NCBI GenBank assembly: GCA_947243795.1
Contig: OX365938.1
Coordinates: 186,001-250,000, forward strand
Direction of reading: 5' to 3'
Source: Saccharomyces uvarum
Taxonomy: Eukaryota > Ascomycota > Saccharomycetes > Saccharomycetales > Saccharomycetaceae
Length of the DNA: 64,000 nt
Numbering within the stretch: the first letter of the stretch is position 1; each line of letters opens with the position of its first letter. Both the position numbers and the translations under genes were made by a program. Below the pieces are notes generated by a model. The model ran no database searches, had not been told where the DNA came from, and was given only the letters and a program-made list of their open reading frames with translations. Positions 1 through 9,509 of the stretch are shown piece after piece.

Positions 1-3000
1 GCTTCGAATTTTGGATCTTCAGTTTCGCCCATAGGAGGAGGGGGGGGTGGAACTGGTATGTTTGGCGTTATTTCCTTTGGCGGTTCTTGACTTTCAACTT
101 CCTTTTTTGGAAGTGGCACTGGTGTTTTCGTTCCTTTACTTGATAATGATTTATGAATCGAGGGGGCATTTTTCACTTGGGTTCTTTCCTTGGAAGGGGG
201 CTTTGAGCTATGCATTAAGCTTGGTTTTGTAGCAGGCTTTGGAGCAGGTTTTGGAGCAAGTTTTGGGGTTATGGTTTTGCTTCTAGAATTCGGCTTAGGA
301 TTGTATGCTGCTTGTGCAGCTGTAGCTGCTAGGGACAATGGATTGTTGAGCTTTTGTGCAGGCAACGGTTGTTTTTTCTGAGTCTTTCCGTGAGATATAT
401 GACTATGCTTGTGTTTGTGTGTGTGTGTATGGCTACTTTTTTTGCTCTTGATCGGCGATCCCATTAGTCCACCTGGATTCTTAGGTTTCTTGTTCGATTT
501 GGAATTAGAAGGGTGCCCGCGACGCACAAAGATGGTACTGGACTTATAAAGATCACTATATTTTGGTGCAGAGTCGCTAATTTTTGAACGAACAATATGC
601 GATTTACTGGGTTGTTTGTGATACTCAATCGTAGGACCAACATTTACTATTATCTTTTCATTCAATTTCTTCATATGCGTGACTAATTCCGTCTTAAAAG
701 GTGTATTGATAAATGGATCAGGCTGCGTACTGTTAGTGAGAATGATACCTATCCAATCATCTTGAAGATTTGTTAAATTCACTTGTCTGATTTTATTGAT
801 ATCGATTCCATAATCCTGAGTATACTTCATGGCATTTTGTACTCGTGTTTGTCCAACGATATAAAGTGCCTTCTTTGTTAAGATAAACACTGTTTTCAAC
901 CTTTGAGCAGACCTGCCAAATTTTGAATGTAAGCATTCCCCTTGCATTGAAAAAACAGCTTTTTCCTTGATTCCCGCTTGCCTTCTAATGTATGCACCTT
1001 TTGTTTTAGACTCATTACAAGAGAGGTAATCACCCATGAAAGCTCTATATCCAAGTAGTGACATAGATCTTCTCTCCTTTTTACCACCTAAGAGTTTTGT
1101 ACCATAGTCACGAAGCTTTTCATACTTGTTACCACCTTTTTTCTCCCTAATAGTACGCTGAATCTTAATCGCAGCGTCAACACGTCTCTGCAAGAACCTT
1201 CTCCATGCTCGTTGAATCCTAGCTGCCATATTATACCAATATTTATCCCGCATGTCTTCCAAAGCAAAAAGGGATTCTGGAGTTTTAATAAACACGCTTG
1301 TCACCCCAAGCTGAAATTCCTTTCCTGGAATCAACGCATCTCTCAGGATTAATTTAACTGCTTCAAGGGTATCACCTTCCCAGGTGTAATCACCTGCATA
1401 TGAGCAATCAGGAGACAGCAAATAGAACCTCTCGACAAATTTTTCAAAAGTTTGTCTATACGCAAAACCCGCTCTTCTGATACGAACATTTTCTTGCAAA
1501 CCCAAATACTTCACTTGGTGAAGCACCTGATGATCATCAAAATCATCCGGTGATTTAGTTTGATTTGGCTTGATTGTTCTAATGTAAGAAGGTTCGGCCT
1601 TTGACAAAGTTTCCACCAATTCGTTTGCACTTTTAATGATTTTATCACCTGCAGTTGGGGGACGTCGCTTTGAATCCTTATCAATATCCTCTGGAAATAT
1701 CGTAGAAAGAAACTTATTTGTGGTTGTGCCGACGAGCTCAATCAGGTCCTTTTGCAGTTGGTCTTTGTTTTTGTCGGTGATACCACTAATATCATATGTG
1801 ACATCACCTGCATAATGCTTAACGACGAACTTGTTAGCTCTTAATTCAAAATAAGGATTTGAGTTAAACAGGTTTAGTCTTTGAGCAAATGCTTGATCAG
1901 CGGCATTGGAATCTGCATGGGCAGTTGCGATGGAATCATTCATCGCAGCAAAGATTCCCGGTGGCCTTTTCGCTTCGATCAACTCGCAGACAACCTTATT
2001 ATCGAAATACTTGATGGGTGTCCATTTAATTTTTTCTCTTTCATAAGTTTCTTGCTCAGCTTTTAAAGTTAATTGAATAAAAATCTGTTGTAGTTTTTCA
2101 TTAACGTAATTAATGCATATCTGCTCAAAGGAATTATGCTCAAAAATTTCGAAACCATAAATATCCAGGATCCCAATTGACTTATCGGCACCGGGGAAGG
2201 CTTGCAAAGATACATTAACCCTGTCAACGATCCAGTTAAATAAATTATTATAGATTGCTTTTGCAAGAGCATCTCTCGCTGCTGTTGCTTGAACTGCGTT
2301 CAGGGGCACATGGTAAACAGAGCCCCTATTCATCCCATGACTAGTCTGCATAATTCTTTCCACCAAACATTTTATCAATAATGGAGCATCAAGTTGCAGC
2401 AAATAAGCAACGAAATCTGTCACTGATGTATCTCTTACTTGAGCATTTCCCTCTTCATTTTCTATAAAAGAAATGTTACCAATCCACAGAATTGCCGCCA
2501 GCATTCTAAATATTTGATCCTGTTCTTCTTGAACCAAACCAATAGTTCTCATAGCCTCTAAGGTCCCTTGGTAATCCTTTACATCATCAATTGTGTCCAC
2601 AGAAGTACAGCCGGCTGCAGCTGTATATATATATTGTTCGGGCATTTGTACACCAAATGTTTGTCTATATGCATCAGACGCACCTTTAGTGAATTGGTAA
2701 AAAATATGGAAGTTCCTTTCGTGTTTAATTTGACTTACAACTCTCTGTTTTTCTAGTAGATAGTTCGTGATATTACCTGCACAAGGTTCAAATTGAGAGT
2801 TGAATTTAATTTCCAGATACTTCCCATGTCTCGAGGAGTTATTGTTCCGCAACGTTTTAGCACAGCCAAACGACTCAAGAAGTGGATTCGAAGCTAGAAC
2901 CATGTCTTTGATCTTCCCAATTGATTCTGAATGGCTACTAGATGCAGCTGCGATATACTGCATAATACGCTTAGCTGCTTCCGTCTTACCAGCACCTGAT

Positions 3001-3389
3001 TCACCAGAAATAATGACACATTGATTTTCGTTGTATGATTTAAGATTATAGTACATAGACTCTGCAATTGCAAAGACATGAGGTGGAACTTCGAGCCTAT
3101 TTTTGCCCTTATAGGACTCTAAAACAGAATCCGTATATATTCCCAAATCGCGGAATGGATTCACACTAATTAACACATGTCCAATGTAGGTATAAATAAT
3201 TCCGTTTTTAAACCGTTTCTTCAGATTTTCATTAATAGACTCATCAGATATTTTTGACAGAAGTGTCAAATCAGAAACGCCTACTTCTTTCTTTTTATGC
3301 GCATCAAACGTAGCCTTTTTGATTTTTCCAGATCTTTTCTTAGGCTCCTTAACGTCCTTCTTACGTGCTCCCCTTTTTATGACGGCCAT
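1..3389 (-). CDS. MYO3: Type I myosin Myo3, 3' end cut by window edge
   Basis: Class I myosin motor of cortical actin patches. Together with Myo5 it drives endocytic membrane invagination and activates Arp2/3. The first ~1129 codons are present. The P-loop GESGAGKT is at residues 129-136. The TEDS-rule phosphorylation site is Ser357 (context RGSVY), the site PAK kinases phosphorylate in this family. The motor ends near residue 700 and is followed by IQ-type sequence ([15 protein letters not shown]). A basic TH1 tail comes next, then a His/Thr/Lys-rich stretch and a poly-proline run. The window edge falls where the SH3 domain should begin, so the SH3 and acidic C-terminus are missing only because of the edge. 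The ATG at 3387-3389 opens with [10 protein letters not shown], as in yeast type I myosins. The start, TEDS codon and proline run share one frame, so I see no frameshift. Myo5 is the paralogue; the neighbour PMU1 points to Myo3. Confidence 0.95.
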   Translation of the reverse strand, partial: MAVIKRGARKKDVKEPKKRSGKIKKATFDAHKKKEVGVSDLTLLSKISDESINENLKKRFKNGIIYTYIGHVLISVNPFRDLGIYTDSVLESYKGKNRLEVPPHVFAIAESMYYNLKSYNENQCVIISGESGAGKTEAAKRIMQYIAAASSSHSESIGKIKDMVLASNPLLESFGCAKTLRNNNSSRHGKYLEIKFNSQFEPCAGNITNYLLEKQRVVSQIKHERNFHIFYQFTKGASDAYRQTFGVQMPEQYIYTAAAGCTSVDTIDDVKDYQGTLEAMRTIGLVQEEQDQIFRMLAAILWIGNISFIENEEGNAQVRDTSVTDFVAYLLQLDAPLLIKCLVERIMQTSHGMNRGSVYHVPLNAVQATAARDALAKAIYNNLFNWIVDRVNVSLQAFPGADKSIGILDIYGFEIFEHNSFEQICINYVNEKLQQIFIQLTLKAEQETYEREKIKWTPIKYFDNKVVCELIEAKRPPGIFAAMNDSIATAHADSNAADQAFAQRLNLFNSNPYFELRANKFVVKHYAGDVTYDISGITDKNKDQLQKDLIELVGTTTNKFLSTIFPEDIDKDSKRRPPTAGDKIIKSANELVETLSKAEPSYIRTIKPNQTKSPDDFDDHQVLHQVKYLGLQENVRIRRAGFAYRQTFEKFVERFYLLSPDCSYAGDYTWEGDTLEAVKLILRDALIPGKEFQLGVTSVFIKTPESLFALEDMRDKYWYNMAARIQRAWRRFLQRRVDAAIKIQRTIREKKGGNKYEKLRDYGTKLLGGKKERRSMSLLGYRAFMGDYLSCNESKTKGAYIRRQAGIKEKAVFSMQGECLHSKFGRSAQRLKTVFILTKKALYIVGQTRVQNAMKYTQDYGIDINKIRQVNLTNLQDDWIGIILTNSTQPDPFINTPFKTELVTHMKKLNEKIIVNVGPTIEYHKQPSKSHIVRSKISDSAPKYSDLYKSSTIFVRRGHPSNSKSNKKPKNPGGLMGSPIKSKKSSHTHTHKHKHSHISHGKTQKKQPLPAQKLNNPLSLAATAAQAAYNPKPNSRSKTITPKLAPKPAPKPATKPSLMHSSKPPSKERTQVKNAPSIHKSLSSKGTKTPVPLPKKEVESQEPPKEITPNIPVPPPPPPMGETEDPKFE

Positions 3390-4738
3390 TGGGACTACTA
3401 ACAGTTCTGATTTTACTTCTTGTTTTCTAGAATTTGTGGATGTCCGATATATCAATCTTAGTATAACAACTATATAATCAAATGAATCAGGACGAACCGA
3501 ATTTAGTTTGACTCAACCCTTTATAGCAGACTGGTTCCTATTTGCTTGTCACAGCAAACGATGTCCCTTTTCGGTAAGACTGTTTCCGATTTTCTTGAAT
3601 AAACTCGCAAGTAAGCCAATTTATATATATTATCCACCTAAAATACCCGAGATAGGGTCTTAGAATTGTATAAAGCAGTGTCAAATGAAAAAGAATGTAC
3701 TATAACAAAAAGCAGATCTATTCAAGACCTCTTCTATTGTAGCGGACCTATTTTCCTGAACGAAGGGGGGCTCATTATTGGTAAGGCCCGAAAACATTTG
3801 CGGCATCGATTTGTAAAGGATAAAAGTGCAAGACACGACGACACATGTGTCGCCGAATAAAATAGTTCAAGAACAACGTAAGTAAACCAATCCTGGCTGG
3901 GTTTATTACTCAGCTGCGATTTCATATACATCCACTCGTGCATTGTATACATTTATATATACCTTATGAAAGGATCTTACTCAAAAGGGCTATAGGTCAA
4001 GAATAACTCAGTAGTTTTTACCTGTGCTCCAATGACTTATCCATTTTGCCCTAATCCTAACCCTGAAGTTCCGTTTTGTCCGTAACGTAGAAATGCCAAA
4101 AGCATTGTCTTTTTTATTATATTCGTCCCGATAGCTGATGCATATACCTTACCTTGTGAAAAGGCCAAGGGAATACCATTGACCAAAGCTTATACCATCA
4201 GTGTTATATTGTTGTTGGACATGAGTTCTGATTGCGGGCTGCGTTCACTTCTATCTATGCATGTATACGTACACATTTGACCTCTTTAGCAAAATATTAA
4301 TATGCAAAGGATTGAATTTTTAGCATTATGGGTTGTAGTTCCTTCAGTAGCTGAACGAAAAAGTGATTGATCTCGCGCCGGACTGTGACTAAGATTATTT
4401 TATAGTACAAGTACAAGTACAAGGTCGCCCAAAAATCTACTTATCCTTAAAAGTATAACCATATTCTGGTCCCCTCCGCGATGCCCGGAATCTTCCATTG
4501 AGCTATCCTCGGGCAGGATAGTTGGACTGGAACAGTTAAAGTGGATACCTTCCATAAGCGCGTTAAAACTTTACGACAACTACAGTAGCTTGCTTCAAAT
4601 GATAAGGTTCGCACTTACGCATTTCGAAGGACGTCCCAATTCTCTCTCAATTAGGAATGCTTTATATCAACTATTGTCTATATAGCCTTATGTAAGAGCA
4701 CCTATTTATTTGGCTGCGCTGACTGGTCGTCTGCTGGT
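3390..4738. other. MYO3 upstream / PMU1 downstream intergenic region
   Basis: This 1.35-kb gap lies between two minus-strand genes. It should hold the MYO3 promoter and the PMU1 terminator. A Gcn4-type TGACTCA occurs at 3509-3515, about 120 bp upstream of the MYO3 start. I found no convincing ORF, RNA gene or LTR. Short ORFs here (for example 3666-3860) have no recognisable features. Confidence 0.5.
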
Positions 4739-5626
4739 TCAAGCTTCGACTTCACCTTCTATATTAATTGGCACTTCGACAACAACACCAACAACTTTAC
4801 CTGTCTCCAAGTTGAAAATCGGAGGATGCTTCAAGTTTCTTAAAACACTTTGGATGACGCCTGAATGGCAAGTAAGGGAGACAAATCTTTCTTCGCTCGA
4901 CAGTTGGCTAAATAGCTGCGATAACCCATCTTGCGTACGCATATCTAGTTCAGGGTTTGTTTCTCGGTGATCAGCTAGCCACAATTCATCTTCTTCGGAA
5001 TAGTCAGTGACATAGTGCCAATGTACAGTGTGACCAGAATCCGTAGGAAAATCTTGATACTCACCAACTGTCACTGAGTGGTTGACCCTTTTATCACATG
5101 TATGGGAGCCTAGAGTCTCTCTCATACTTTCTATAATACGTGTGGAAATTATGTTTCCGCTTGGTGGGTTTTGAATTTCAGTCAATACTGGCGTCCAAGA
5201 CTCTATAAATGTTTCAAGACATCTTCTCATTGGAGAACTAAAGAAAACATGAGGTAGCATACCTAGCTGCTTTGTCATCGGTAGCAGGACATTGGTCCCT
5301 GTTCCTCTAACTTGTTCTTTACCCAATGGCGTTAATCTAGAGTCAAACCATTCGCCATGTTCATCCCCAGAAAGTAATGACCAGTATGCGTCCCATTTCT
5401 CCATGCCGTATCTCGATATGGCAGCATTATGGTAGCCTTGCCCGTGTCTGGATAGAATCAGCAACTTGTAATGACAATCTCGGGTATCTTTGGGTATAGC
5501 ATCGTATAGTTCTTTCCAATCATTATGATTGATCAATTGCAAATGATCGTATTTCGTGGAGTCCAATCCTTGAAAACCATCATTTGGATAGGCAGCAAAA
5601 TACCCGGGAACTGCTTTAAATGGCAT
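4739..5626 (-). CDS. PMU1: Putative phosphomutase Pmu1 (histidine phosphatase superfamily)
   Basis: A 295-aa member of the histidine phosphatase / phosphoglycerate mutase superfamily. The catalytic RHG motif is at residues 60-62 (context LLILSRHGQGYHN). The conserved second histidine lies in SLTCHSGVIQS near the C-terminus. The S. cerevisiae gene was reported as a multicopy suppressor of trehalose and adenine pathway defects, but its substrate is not well defined. The frame stays open upstream to 5683, where the only initiator is GTG. The ATG at 5624-5626 gives MPFKAVPGYFAAYP, aligning with the S. cerevisiae start and the same length of 295 aa. PMU2 and PMU3 are paralogues elsewhere in S. cerevisiae; synteny with MYO3 and PGM1 supports PMU1. 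Confidence 0.93.
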   Translation of the reverse strand: MPFKAVPGYFAAYPNDGFQGLDSTKYDHLQLINHNDWKELYDAIPKDTRDCHYKLLILSRHGQGYHNAAISRYGMEKWDAYWSLLSGDEHGEWFDSRLTPLGKEQVRGTGTNVLLPMTKQLGMLPHVFFSSPMRRCLETFIESWTPVLTEIQNPPSGNIISTRIIESMRETLGSHTCDKRVNHSVTVGEYQDFPTDSGHTVHWHYVTDYSEEDELWLADHRETNPELDMRTQDGLSQLFSQLSSEERFVSLTCHSGVIQSVLRNLKHPPIFNLETGKVVGVVVEVPINIEGEVEA

Positions 5627-5950
5627 TATTAAAAAGCAACCAGTGTTTTCTTCGGCAATCCAGCTCTGAAGACTTGTATTCACATAACATTCAAATTTCT
5701 CGAGGTATCTCTAAAATCGTGCTTCCTACTTTTCTGTTTTTTCAATGATACCGTCCGTAAAGTTAATACGACTCGCATGTGTCTTTTAAACTACAATCGA
5801 AACTACAAGTAGTTCAACGCTAACCAAAATATATATATATATATTCATGAAACAATATCCAATTTTCTGATAAGTATGGAATCGTTCATTTCCCCGCATC
5901 CAGAAAGCCTGTCGAAGTATGACTTAACAGGCCGGACAACGAGAGTTTTC
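5627..5950. other. PMU1 upstream region
   Basis: AT-rich promoter region of the minus-strand PMU1, with a TA dinucleotide run near 5830-5843. It ends at TTTTC (5946-5950), which also appears just beyond the far end of the sigma LTR and is probably its target-site duplication. I see nothing else in it. Confidence 0.5.
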
Positions 5951-6613
5951 TGTTGTATCTCAAACTGAGATATTCCAATTGTAGCCAAGGTACAAATCTA
6001 CCAACGCGCGACTGAAACGTGCTTGAAATGAATCAGAATAATCATATAAGAGTTCAGTGTCACTTTAGCAGTTCTATTCCAGAATGTGGGCCTTGCTTAA
6101 ATGAAGCACCCGAAATATATAAATACATGAACAATTAGTTTAGATCCGAGATCGGCACTTCCACCCTTTAGTTATATCCACATCTTATATGGAATGTATA
6201 AGATAAGTAACTATTGAGTATTAAAGTTGTATGATGATCTTTGATATTCCATTGTTTCTTAATGTTATAATATTACGTATATAGAGTATACTAGAGATTC
6301 TCCTCATGGATTTAGGAATCCACTTAATAGAATTAGCATTTTTGCATTATATTATGAATGATTCTGTCTTCCTTTTTATATATCCTATTACAATATCAAT
6401 CCTTGCGCTGCAGCTTTCATTAATTTCGATGACAGTTTGAGTCGTGTAATTTATGTCATCTTGTAACACCGTAAATAATAGTAATAGATGGACGATAGTT
6501 GTATCTTGTTCCAACAGTAACATTCAGTGAATCAAGTTGATAAGTAGATTTAGCAACAAGTTAGGTCGTCAAGATCTTCAAACCACCCCATTATTACCCA
6601 GTTGTGATACAGT
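5951..6613 (+). mobile_element. Solo sigma LTR (Ty3/Gypsy family), interrupted by a delta LTR
   Basis: Resembles the S. cerevisiae Ty3 LTR (sigma). It opens with TGTTGTATCTCAAACTGAGA and contains GAACAATTAGTTTAGATCCG at 6129-6148. After the inserted delta it resumes with a stretch similar to the sigma 3' part and ends near 6613. Without the delta and its duplication it is about 353 bp, close to a full sigma. TTTTC occurs at 5946-5950 and again at 6614-6618, fitting a 5-bp target-site duplication. Its end lies 15 bp upstream of tRNA-Lys, where Ty3 integrates (near the Pol III start site). No Ty3 internal genes are present, so it is a solo LTR fossil, older than the delta inside it. Exact ends are good to a few bases. 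Confidence 0.85.
6212..6516 (-). mobile_element. Solo delta LTR (Ty1/Ty2, Copia family) nested in the sigma LTR
   Basis: Read on the minus strand, it begins TGTTGGAACAAG at 6516 and carries the delta-like core GGATTCCTAAATCCATGAGG near 6308-6327. It ends near 6212. GTAAC flanks it on both sides (6207-6211 and 6517-6521), the expected 5-bp target-site duplication. It splits the sigma LTR, so it inserted later. There is no internal Ty sequence: it is a solo LTR from LTR-LTR recombination. It lies ~110 bp upstream of tRNA-Lys, within the window Ty1/Ty2 favour upstream of Pol III genes. It has diverged moderately from the S. cerevisiae delta as I recall it, so it is not a fresh insertion. Confidence 0.85.
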
Positions 6614-6628
6614 TTTTCACAGTTAAGA

Positions 6629-6701
6629 GCCTTGTTGGCGCAATCGGTAGCGCGTATGACTCTTAATCATAAGGTTAGGGGTTCGAGCCCCCTACAGGGC
6701 T
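6629..6701 (+). tRNA. tK(CUU): tRNA-Lys (anticodon CUU)
   Basis: A 73-nt gene with a complete cloverleaf. The acceptor stem GCCTTGT pairs with ACAGGGC (one G-U pair), with discriminator T at 6701. The anticodon stem TATGA/TCATA (6655-6659 / 6667-6671) closes the loop CTCTTAA, placing anticodon CTT at 6662-6664. The T arm is GGGGTTCGAGCCCC. There is no intron. A T-run starting at 6706 serves as the Pol III terminator. The sequence matches the yeast tRNA-Lys(CUU) isoacceptor, which decodes AAG. Confidence 0.97.
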
Positions 6702-7333
6702 TAACTTTTTTTTCCTATTACACTCTTTAGAAGCGTTTGCACACGTTCCTTAAAGTCAATAGTTGCGCATGGCTTCAATCGTTGATGCCTTATGTTAGAT
6801 ATAAACCACTTGAAGTTTTCCTTTACTTTGACTGCCAAGAAGGCCTCTCCAAATTTGTCCTTTTACCAAAAGGGGATCGTTATTCGGAATATCTTGACCC
6901 GACAATAGAAATGAGAGAACAAATCACCTGTTTAGCAGATATATCGCTCCAAGATATCTGTTTATGGAATTGTGTGGGCATTGGCAAGATGCTCAGTTCG
7001 GCCGGCAGTGCCCCGAAGATATGTTGCAATGAGATCCGGAATATGAAGAAAGTGTCAAGAATAGTTAACAGCTCATGGTTACAAAATGAATTATTCGTAG
7101 CATCAGTTTAGGTATATGTAATGTGTATATAAGGTGAAAGATAATCTGAAGCTAGCATTGTCCTGTTTTTGATCTTATATTTTCTTGCCTGAGATTTCGC
7201 GTTTTATACTACGGAATGCAAGAAAAGAAAAAGGGAACATCGACTTTAGCCAGATTATATACATATTCTATCAAGCCTATCTTCGATTTATTTCTGCAAA
7301 AGCAAATAACAACTGACTCAATTGAATAGCATA
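6702..7333. other. tRNA-Lys to PGM1 intergenic region
   Basis: Holds the tRNA terminator and the PGM1 promoter. An ATG ORF of 108 codons (6785-7111) matches nothing I recognise. A Gcn4-type TGACTCA sits at 7314-7320, only 14 bp upstream of the PGM1 ATG and probably within the leader, so it is of doubtful function. Confidence 0.45.
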
Positions 7334-9046
7334 ATGTCTTTTTCAATAGAGCTTATATCGACTACGCCTTACAAGGACCAGAAACCGGGCACTTCCGGTT
7401 TACGTAAGAAGACCAAGGTTTTCATGAATGAACCTCATTATACTGAGAATTTTATTCAAGCAATGATGGAATCTATTCCTGAAGGTCCAAGCAACGCTAC
7501 TCTGGTGGTTGGTGGTGATGGGCGTTTCTATAATGATGTTATCATGAACAAGATTGCAGCAGTTGGGGCTGCTAACGGTATTAAAAAGTTAGTCATTGGT
7601 CAAGATGGTCTACTTTCAACGCCGGCTGCTTCGCATATTATCAGAACATATGAAGACAAGTGTAATGGTGGTGGTATTATTTTAACCGCGTCGCATAATC
7701 CAGGTGGCCCAGAAAATGATTTAGGTATCAAGTACAATTTACCTAATGGTGGTCCAGCTCCAGAGAGTGTTACTGACGCCATATGGGAAGCTTCTAAGAA
7801 ATTAACTCATTATAAAATTATAAAGAGTTTTCCTGAGTTGGATCTGAATAAGATCGGTAAAAACCAAAAGTACGGACCATTGCTAGTGGATATAATTGAC
7901 CCAACCAAGGCATACGTTAAATTTTTGAAAGAGATTTTCGATTTTGATTTAATCAAAAGCTTCATAACGGAACAGCGTAAGGCTAAGGGATGGAAATTAC
8001 TTTTCGACTCTTTGAACGGTATCACGGGACCATATGGCAAGGCCATATTTGTGGACGAATTTGGTTTACCGGCCGAAGAAGTGCTCCAAAACTGGCACCC
8101 TCTACCTGACTTCGGCGGTTTACACCCCGATCCAAATCTAACTTATGCTCGCACTCTTGTTGACAGAGTTGACCGTGAAAAGATCGCCTTTGGTGCCGCC
8201 TCCGACGGTGACGGTGATAGGAATATGATCTACGGATATGGCCCTGCTTTTGTCTCACCAGGTGACTCTGTTGCTATTATTGCCGAATATGCCTCAGAAA
8301 TTCCGTATTTTGCCAAACAAGGTATTTACGGGTTAGCTCGTTCATTTCCTACATCTTCTGCCATTGATCGTGTCGCGATAAAGAAAGGGTTAAACTGTTA
8401 CGAAGTCCCAACCGGCTGGAAGTTTTTCTGTGCTTTGTTCGATGCTAAGAAGCTGTCAATCTGTGGTGAAGAATCCTTCGGTACAGGTTCCAACCACGTC
8501 AGAGAAAAGGATGGTATATGGGCTATTATTGCTTGGTTAAATATCCTGGCAATCTACAACAAACATAACCCTGAAAAGGAAGCTTCAATTAAAACAATTC
8601 AAGACGAATTTTGGAATGAATACGGCCGTACTTTCTTCACTAGGTATGACTACGAACATGTCGAATGTGAACAAGCTGAAAAAGCGGTGGCACTCATGAA
8701 CGATTTTGTCACAAAACCTAATGTTATTGACTCACCATTCCCGGGTGATGAGTCCTTGACTGTCACTGACTGTGGCGATTTTTCGTATACGGACCTGGAT
8801 GGTTCCATCTCCCAAAACCAAGGCCTATTCGTAAAGTTGTCAAACGGGGCTAAGTTTGTTTTAAGATTATCAGGTACAGGATCTTCCGGTGCAACAATAA
8901 GATTGTACGTAGAAAAATACACTGATAACAAGGATAAGTACGATGAAACCGCAGATGTCTTTTTGAAGCCAGTCATCAGTTCTATCGTGAAATTCTTAAA
9001 ATTCAAAGAGATTTTAGGAACTGAAGAACCAACCGTCCGTACATAG
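7334..9046 (+). CDS. PGM1: Phosphoglucomutase Pgm1
   Basis: Interconverts glucose-1-phosphate and glucose-6-phosphate in the cytosol. It links glycolysis with glycogen, trehalose, UDP-glucose and galactose metabolism. It is 570 aa, the usual length. The phosphoserine loop is TASHNPGG, the metal-binding loop DGDGDR lies mid-protein, and GEESFG belongs to the sugar-binding region. SGTGSSGATIR near the C-terminus binds phosphate. The ATG at 7334 gives MSFSIELIST; an in-frame TTG at 7322 would only add four residues. It follows tRNA-Lys and precedes YPK1 on the same strand. The N-terminal ~15 residues differ most from the S. cerevisiae protein, and the core is nearly unchanged. PGM2 is the paralogue; synteny supports PGM1. 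Confidence 0.97.
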   Translation: MSFSIELISTTPYKDQKPGTSGLRKKTKVFMNEPHYTENFIQAMMESIPEGPSNATLVVGGDGRFYNDVIMNKIAAVGAANGIKKLVIGQDGLLSTPAASHIIRTYEDKCNGGGIILTASHNPGGPENDLGIKYNLPNGGPAPESVTDAIWEASKKLTHYKIIKSFPELDLNKIGKNQKYGPLLVDIIDPTKAYVKFLKEIFDFDLIKSFITEQRKAKGWKLLFDSLNGITGPYGKAIFVDEFGLPAEEVLQNWHPLPDFGGLHPDPNLTYARTLVDRVDREKIAFGAASDGDGDRNMIYGYGPAFVSPGDSVAIIAEYASEIPYFAKQGIYGLARSFPTSSAIDRVAIKKGLNCYEVPTGWKFFCALFDAKKLSICGEESFGTGSNHVREKDGIWAIIAWLNILAIYNKHNPEKEASIKTIQDEFWNEYGRTFFTRYDYEHVECEQAEKAVALMNDFVTKPNVIDSPFPGDESLTVTDCGDFSYTDLDGSISQNQGLFVKLSNGAKFVLRLSGTGSSGATIRLYVEKYTDNKDKYDETADVFLKPVISSIVKFLKFKEILGTEEPTVRT

Positions 9047-9509
9047 TATCGCTACTCTTGCCAACTATAATTCCTTAAACTTAATAAAGAAGATGTATAC
9101 GTGCATATATAGAAAGCATATTTTAAGAATCAGCTTTGTTGTTTATTTGAGCTGTCAACAAGTTTTATGTTGCACATAAATGGAATTCGTTACACGCGAC
9201 TTTTTGAGGTAAAGCCGCGCTACAGGAAAAGAAGATCAAGGAATGCCCCTATTGGAAGGCTTAAAAATTCTTATCCCGAACGAGCCAGCGATAATCAACA
9301 GTATCTTCACATAAACAGTAGTTGAATTTTTCTCTTTTTTTATCCTTAAGATTTAATTTCGAAAGGTTTCTGTTTGTGTTGATTGAATACCTCAAGGTCT
9401 TATTTACTTCTACTATACTACATTCAGAATTCTTTTGTATTCATTCAGCCACCAAATAGCCACCAAAACAAGCGTGACATTTTAAGAAAGTCTATATAGT
9501 TTTTGAAAA
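9047..9509. other. PGM1-YPK1 intergenic region
   Basis: AT-rich 3' end of PGM1 followed by the YPK1 promoter and leader. GCCACCAAA is repeated at 9448-9456 and 9459-9467, shortly before the YPK1 ATG. No other element is evident. Confidence 0.4.

Noticed and set aside
4470-4520. Minus-strand TAGCTCAATGG (4495-4505), similar to a tRNA A box
   Set aside because: No B box at the right distance and no cloverleaf could be drawn, so it is not supported as a tRNA gene or relic.
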